Shown in pieces: positions 14,321-18,099 of a stretch of DNA of 18,099 nucleotides. Position 1 is the first letter of the stretch. Every line of letters begins with the position of its first letter. A model generated the notes under the pieces. That model was not told where the DNA came from. It made no database searches and was given only the letters and a program-made list of their open reading frames with translations. The stretch is from CAKSQL01 sp045606465 (lineage in GTDB: Bacteria > Bacillota > Clostridia > UBA1381). The position numbers were made by a program, and so were the translations under genes. Where the stretch lies: the NCBI GenBank assembly GCA_045606465.1, contig JAZURZ010000084.1:1-18099 (forward strand). The letters run 5' to 3'.

Positions 14321-16752
14321 GCTTTGCTTATCCTGACAGAGAAAATTATACCCTTTCTCAAATCAACCTTAGTATAGCCAAATCTGAATTTGTAACAATT
14401 CTTGGAAAATCAGGTTGCGGGAAAACAACACTTTTAAGACTTTTAAAGCCAACAATAGCACCTTTTGGAGAAATGGAAGGAAAAATATTTTTTAAAGACC
14501 TGCCATTAAATGAAATTGCCAAAAGAGAAGAGGCAGAAAAAATAGGTTTTGTTATGCAAAGCTGTGACAATCAGCTTGTGACCGATAAGGTGTGGCACGA
14601 GCTTTCTTTCGGACTTGAAAGCCTTGGAGTGAAAAGTAGCGAAATAAGAGCAAGGGTAGCAGAAATTGCGTCATTTTTTGGAATAGAAAGTTGGTTTTAT
14701 AAAAAGGTAAGCGAGCTTTCGGGGGGAGAAAAGCAGCTTTTAAATCTTGCATCGGTCATGGTTATGCAACCATCAGTGCTTATTTTAGACGAGCCCACAA
14801 GTCAGCTTGACCCTATTGCAGCTCAAGAATTTTTAAAAGTCCTTGAAAAAATCAATCGCGAACTTGGCACAACAGTTATTATTGCAGAGCATCGCACAGA
14901 AGAGGTTTTTGCAATTTCTGACAGAGTAGTTGTGATGGATAATGGAAGGATTGTATTTGATGGAGCGCCATATGAGGTGGGAAAAAAATTAAGAGAAGCA
15001 AAGCATGATATGTATAGGGCACTTCCTGCCCCTGTTCGTATTTATAATACAATTGAAAATGGCGAAAGTTCTCCCCTTACAGTACGTGAGGGTAAAAGCT
15101 GGCTTTTGGAATACAAGAAAAAACATAAACTCAATCCTGATTTTGTACCAAAAGACAAAAATGAGGAGAACAAAGAGACAGTAATAAAGATAAAAAATAC
15201 ATATTTCAGATACGAAAAAAATTCCCCAAATGTTATTAAAGGATTGAGTTTGGAGATTTTCAAGGGTGAGATTTTTGCAATTTTAGGGGGAAATGGGACG
15301 GGAAAAACAACTGCACTTTCCCTTATTTCAGGTTTGAATGTACCCCAAAGAGGCGAAGTTTTAATAAATGGTGAAAAAATATCAAAAATCAAAAATCTTT
15401 ATGGCGAAGTTTTGGGCGTTCTTCCGCAAAATCCTCAGACTCTTTTTGTAAAAGACAATGTTTATGATGATCTTTTAGATATGCTTACAGATGAAAAAAG
15501 CAAGGAAGAAAAGGCAAAAAAAATAACGGATATAGCAAAGGCTTGTCATATTGAAGGGTTGTTTAAAAACCATCCTTATGATTTGTCAGGGGGCGAACAG
15601 CAACGTGTAGCTCTTGCAAAAGTGCTTTTAAAAAATCCAAAGATATTGCTTTTGGATGAACCCACAAAGGGAATGGACGCACATTTTAAGGAGATTTTTG
15701 CAAACATATTGGAGAATTTAAAAATATGTGAGACGACTATAGTAATGGTATCGCATGACGTGGAATTTTGTGCAGAGTATGCCGACCGCTGCGCTCTTTT
15801 CTTTGACGGAAGTATCATATCACAAGCAAAGCCGAGAGAATTTTTTGCAGGAAAAAGTTTTTATACGACAACTACAAGCAGAATGGCAAGAGAGATACTT
15901 CCTCAAGCTATACTTGCCAAAGATGTTATTTTGGCTTTTGGCAAAAGAGAAGAAAAAAAAGATGATAAAATAAATTTAAAACCATTTTTAAAAGAGGAAA
16001 AGGGAAAAAAACAAATACAAAAAAAAGACATAACCCAACCCGAAAAGAAAAAAAAGTTTTCTGAAAATACAATTATAGCTTTGTTTTGGATTTTAATAGT
16101 GGTGCCGCTTACTATTTATGCGGGAATTTTTCTCATAGAGGGAAAAAATTATTATCTTACCAGCCTTCTTGTTATGGCGGAAAGTATGTTGCCATTTTTC
16201 ATGATTTTTGAAAAACGAAAGCCTGAGGCAAGAGAAATTGTTATGATAAGTGTATTATGTGCAATTGCAGTTGCAGGAAGAATGGTATTTTTTGCATTTC
16301 CACATTTTAAGCCTGTTGCGGCGATTGTGATAATATCAGGAGTTTGTTTTGGAAGTGGGGCGGGTTTTTTAACAGGCGCAATTACAGCCTTTGTTTCCAA
16401 TTTCTTTTTCGGGCAAGGGCTTTGGACACCATGGCAAATGTATGCATATGGCATAATTGGTTTTGTCGCAGGACTGATTTTCAAAGAGGGATTTTTAAAA
16501 AAAGAAAGAATATATATTTCTATTTTTGGTATTCTTGCAACCTTTTTAATATATGGAGGAATAATGAATCCGGCTTCGGTGATTATCGCTCAACAAAGTT
16601 TGAATTTAAAAACAATTATTGCATCATATATTGTGGCAGCTCCTCTTGATTTGGTTCATGCATTTGCAACTGCGTTTTTCTTATGGTTCATAGCAGAACC
16701 TATGCTTAATAAAATGGAAAGAATAAAGAGAAAATATGATATTTTGCAATAG
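14293..16752 (+). CDS. Fused ECF transporter: two ATPases plus S component (A-A'-S)
   Basis: One 819-residue polypeptide carries two ABC ATPase domains and a membrane S component. ATPase 1 has Walker A GKSGCGKT at 38-45, signature LSGGE at 142, Walker B LILDEP with Asp166-Glu167, and His200. ATPase 2 has Walker A GGNGTGKT at 332-339, signature LSGGE at 431, Asp455-Glu456, and His488. Both sites look complete. A charged linker (about 550-590) joins them to about six membrane segments (about 592-805) containing FGQGLWTPWQM at 706-716, a motif I associate with ECF S components. With the T protein this forms a complete transporter from two genes. The riboswitch suggests a cobalamin S component (CbrT-like role), but the S domain alone does not prove the substrate. 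GGAGG lies 7 bases before the ATG. Confidence 0.88.
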   Translation: MEDYKIKNVSFAYPDRENYTLSQINLSIAKSEFVTILGKSGCGKTTLLRLLKPTIAPFGEMEGKIFFKDLPLNEIAKREEAEKIGFVMQSCDNQLVTDKVWHELSFGLESLGVKSSEIRARVAEIASFFGIESWFYKKVSELSGGEKQLLNLASVMVMQPSVLILDEPTSQLDPIAAQEFLKVLEKINRELGTTVIIAEHRTEEVFAISDRVVVMDNGRIVFDGAPYEVGKKLREAKHDMYRALPAPVRIYNTIENGESSPLTVREGKSWLLEYKKKHKLNPDFVPKDKNEENKETVIKIKNTYFRYEKNSPNVIKGLSLEIFKGEIFAILGGNGTGKTTALSLISGLNVPQRGEVLINGEKISKIKNLYGEVLGVLPQNPQTLFVKDNVYDDLLDMLTDEKSKEEKAKKITDIAKACHIEGLFKNHPYDLSGGEQQRVALAKVLLKNPKILLLDEPTKGMDAHFKEIFANILENLKICETTIVMVSHDVEFCAEYADRCALFFDGSIISQAKPREFFAGKSFYTTTTSRMAREILPQAILAKDVILAFGKREEKKDDKINLKPFLKEEKGKKQIQKKDITQPEKKKKFSENTIIALFWILIVVPLTIYAGIFLIEGKNYYLTSLLVMAESMLPFFMIFEKRKPEAREIVMISVLCAIAVAGRMVFFAFPHFKPVAAIVIISGVCFGSGAGFLTGAITAFVSNFFFGQGLWTPWQMYAYGIIGFVAGLIFKEGFLKKERIYISIFGILATFLIYGGIMNPASVIIAQQSLNLKTIIASYIVAAPLDLVHAFATAFFLWFIAEPMLNKMERIKRKYDILQ

Positions 16753-16779
16753 TATAAAAATTTTTTATGACTTATACTA
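16750..16779. terminator. Possible weak bidirectional terminator
   Basis: TAGTATAA (16750-16757) and TTATACTA (16772-16779) form an 8-bp inverted repeat around a 14-base A/T-rich loop, exactly where the rightward transporter operon and the leftward remnant gene converge. There is no GC in the core and no clear U tract, so the evidence is weak. Confidence 0.3.
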
Positions 16780-17259
16780 AATATAAAATAGAGGCAGGAA
16801 AATATGTCAGTTTAAAGATTTTTTCTTTGCCAATTGTAAAAGCCATAAGAGAAAGTATTTTATCTGATAAATTTTTAAATGCCTGAGCATTTGTTTTGGC
16901 ATTTTTAGTTGAACTTGGGAAGGTTTCAGGATTTAAGCACACAGGAGTTTCATCAATTGTATTTTTTTGTGTTGGGGTATCAAAAATATTTCCCATCACA
17001 AACAACAAGTCTTCACGTGCTTTTTCGTAAAAATAAGCCCAACTATAAGGACGTCTTTTTAAAAAAGACTTTCTTTGCTGATTATCAGATTTTACTTTTT
17101 TTAATTTCGTCCGCTGGTAGCATAAAATTGAGATTGTTTAGTGTAATAATAATCAGGAGAAGGATTTATTGTATCGGGAACAAGATTTATATTTGTAATC
17201 TTTACATCCTTAAAATTATCAAGTATTGCAGATTTTTTTAAAGTAATATCATGTGGCAT
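16772..17259 (-). pseudogene. Frameshifted and truncated remnant of a possible glycoside-hydrolase-like gene
   Basis: Read leftward from the ATG at 17259 (AAAGAAGGTG upstream), the first segment includes NLVPDTINPSPDYYY and QFYATSGR, then hits a stop in an AAATTAAAAAAA stretch near 17100. One frame over, reading continues without interruption as RRPYSWAYFYEKARED and LLFVMGNIFDTP, ending with AFKNLSDKI and a non-matching tail at 16772. Together they recall the N-terminal 150 or so residues of a large clostridial protein (roughly 700 residues) annotated as an alpha-galactosidase-like or hypothetical glycosidase; this family call is from memory and tentative. The gene thus has one frameshift and lacks most of its 3' part. 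It is divergent from an AraC-type regulator, a common arrangement for sugar-use genes. Confidence 0.6.
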
Positions 17260-17307
17260 GCAGTAACACCTTCTTTGATATGGATTAATGATGTATTTGC
17301 GATATCG

Positions 17308-17327
17308 TACATATGTATACATATGTA
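17308..17327. promoter_or_regulatory. 20-bp perfect palindrome, candidate operator between divergent genes
   Basis: TACATATGTATACATATGTA is a perfect 20-bp palindrome. It also reads as two direct ACATATGT copies 10 bases apart, i.e. on the same helical face. It lies between the remnant leftward gene and the AraC-family gene, close to the promoter of the latter. A binding site for the neighbouring regulator is plausible; a chance A/T-rich palindrome is the alternative. Confidence 0.45.
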
Positions 17328-17346
17328 TTTTAACACAACAAAACTC

Positions 17347-17375
17347 TTCACAAAATAGATAAATCGTGATATAAT
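17347..17375 (+). promoter_or_regulatory. Predicted promoter of the AraC-family gene
   Basis: TTCACA (17347-17352), a 17-base spacer and TATAAT (17370-17375) give a good sigma-A promoter. Initiation near 17382 would leave almost no leader before the ATG at 17384, so the transcript may be leaderless or the true start may be the in-frame GTG at 17408 or TTG at 17411. Confidence 0.55.
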
Positions 17376-17383
17376 ATGGACAA

Positions 17384-18099
17384 ATGTTATATCAATGGGC
17401 GATTTTTGTGTTGATAAAGCAAACTGAAAATGGAGAAATAAGATATTGGAGATATGCACATGTGCAGATAGGCGAAGACCTTTTTGTTGAAGAGGTAGGA
17501 TACAATATGCTAAGCCAAGGCAATATGCAATTAAAAAGATATATATGCTATTCATTATTTTTTAAGTGGCAGTGGCAAATTTTGCGGGAAAAAATTAAAA
17601 AAGGGAAGATGTTATATTATAGTTCCCAATGAACTTGAAACTTATGAATATAATCCTGATGAAACTATAGAATGTTATTGGATTGTTTTTTATGGAAAAA
17701 ACGCTGGAAAAATAATTGAAGAGATAGGACTTCCAAAACATAACACAGTTTTTGATTTTGATAAGAACGAGGAGTGTACAAAGATAATAAAAGAGGCTAT
17801 TTTTAAAGAGTTTAAAAATGAAACTGAAGAATCATGTATGTTATATTCTTCCTTTTATAAAATACTTGCTCTCCATGCTCAAAAAAATAAAGACAAAAAA
17901 GAGGATTTTAAAAGGGTAGTGAATGATGTTGCAGATTTTTTTGAAAAGAATTTCTATACAAAAATAAAAATAGATGATGTTGCAAAAGAATTTCATTATA
18001 CTCGAAACTATTTATATACACTATTCAAAAAAGAATATGGAGTATCACCTTTGGAATATCTTATGGAGATACGAACGAGAAAGGCAAAGCAGCTTATAA
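17384..18099 (+). pseudogene. AraC-family transcription regulator, frameshifted and cut by the window edge
   Basis: The first frame reads through FVEEVGYNMLSQGNMQLK and would end at 17632 as an 82-residue protein. One base later in frame, from 17538, reading continues as DIYAIHYFLSGSGKF, LKKGRCYIIVPNELE and YEYNPDETIECYWI, the typical cupin-like sensor domain. It then reaches an AraC helix-turn-helix (IDDVAKEFHYTRNYLYTLFKKEY, GVSPLEYLMEIRTRKAKQLI) and runs off the right edge. The shift falls in the five-A run 17533-17537; removing one A joins both halves seamlessly. Either the gene is newly inactivated or an A was added in sequencing. It diverges from the glycosidase-like remnant, suggesting a sugar-responsive regulator. 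The start codon is uncertain. Confidence 0.75.

Noticed and set aside
17384..17632. A genuine 82-residue small protein at the start of the AraC gene
   Set aside because: Its last residues after the A run are unrelated to anything, while the alternative frame continues the regulator domain seamlessly.
1..18099. CRISPR array, tRNA or rRNA genes, insertion sequences
   Set aside because: No regularly spaced direct repeats, no cloverleaf or rRNA-like segments, and no transposase-like coding region were seen in either strand.

Overview
The window looks like chromosome from a low-GC Gram-positive bacterium of the class Clostridia. The evidence is A/T-rich sequence, strong AGGAGG-type ribosome binding sites, TTGACA/TATAAT promoters, the Firmicutes gene order rimP-nusA-rnpM-ylxQ-infB-rbfA-nrnA, a Cheo-type LexA box, an S-layer (SLH) protein and an ECF-type vitamin transporter. 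I cannot name a genus.

Left edge (1-783): a leftward gene encodes the N-terminal part of a radical SAM protein of the putative DNA modification/repair family. It is truncated, but it keeps a perfect sigma-A promoter whose spacer carries a LexA/SOS operator. It diverges from the rightward promoter of the housekeeping operon.

Housekeeping block (755-9565): after a promoter and an 11-bp leader hairpin come rimP, nusA, rnpM (ylxR), ylxQ, infB, rbfA and nrnA, tightly spaced or overlapping, for transcription elongation, RNase P modulation, translation initiation, 30S maturation and oligo-RNA turnover. They are followed by trmR and trhP, the two enzyme families for 5-methoxyuridine at tRNA position 34, where truB-ribF often sits in related genomes, and then by an alpha/beta-hydrolase.

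Cobalamin block (9608-16752), the most interesting region: a promoter, a cobalamin (B12) riboswitch and an intrinsic terminator precede four genes in one direction. Gene 1 is a secreted SLH-anchored protein combining a DUF4430 (transcobalamin C-terminal-like) domain, an alpha/alpha-toroid-like region and a PEGA-like domain. Gene 2 is a membrane-tethered protein with a DUF4430 domain on a long charged stalk. Gene 3 is an ECF T component. Gene 4 is a single polypeptide fusing two ECF ATPases to a membrane S component. I infer a complete B12 capture-and-uptake system in which surface proteins built from the two folds of animal transcobalamin/intrinsic factor hand corrinoid to a two-gene ECF transporter.

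Right edge (16772-18099): a degraded leftward gene (frameshifted and truncated, tentatively a glycoside-hydrolase-like protein) diverges from an AraC-family regulator. The regulator also carries an apparent one-base frameshift in an A run and continues beyond the window. A 20-bp perfect palindrome lies between them. Both broken genes could be true decay or homopolymer sequencing errors.
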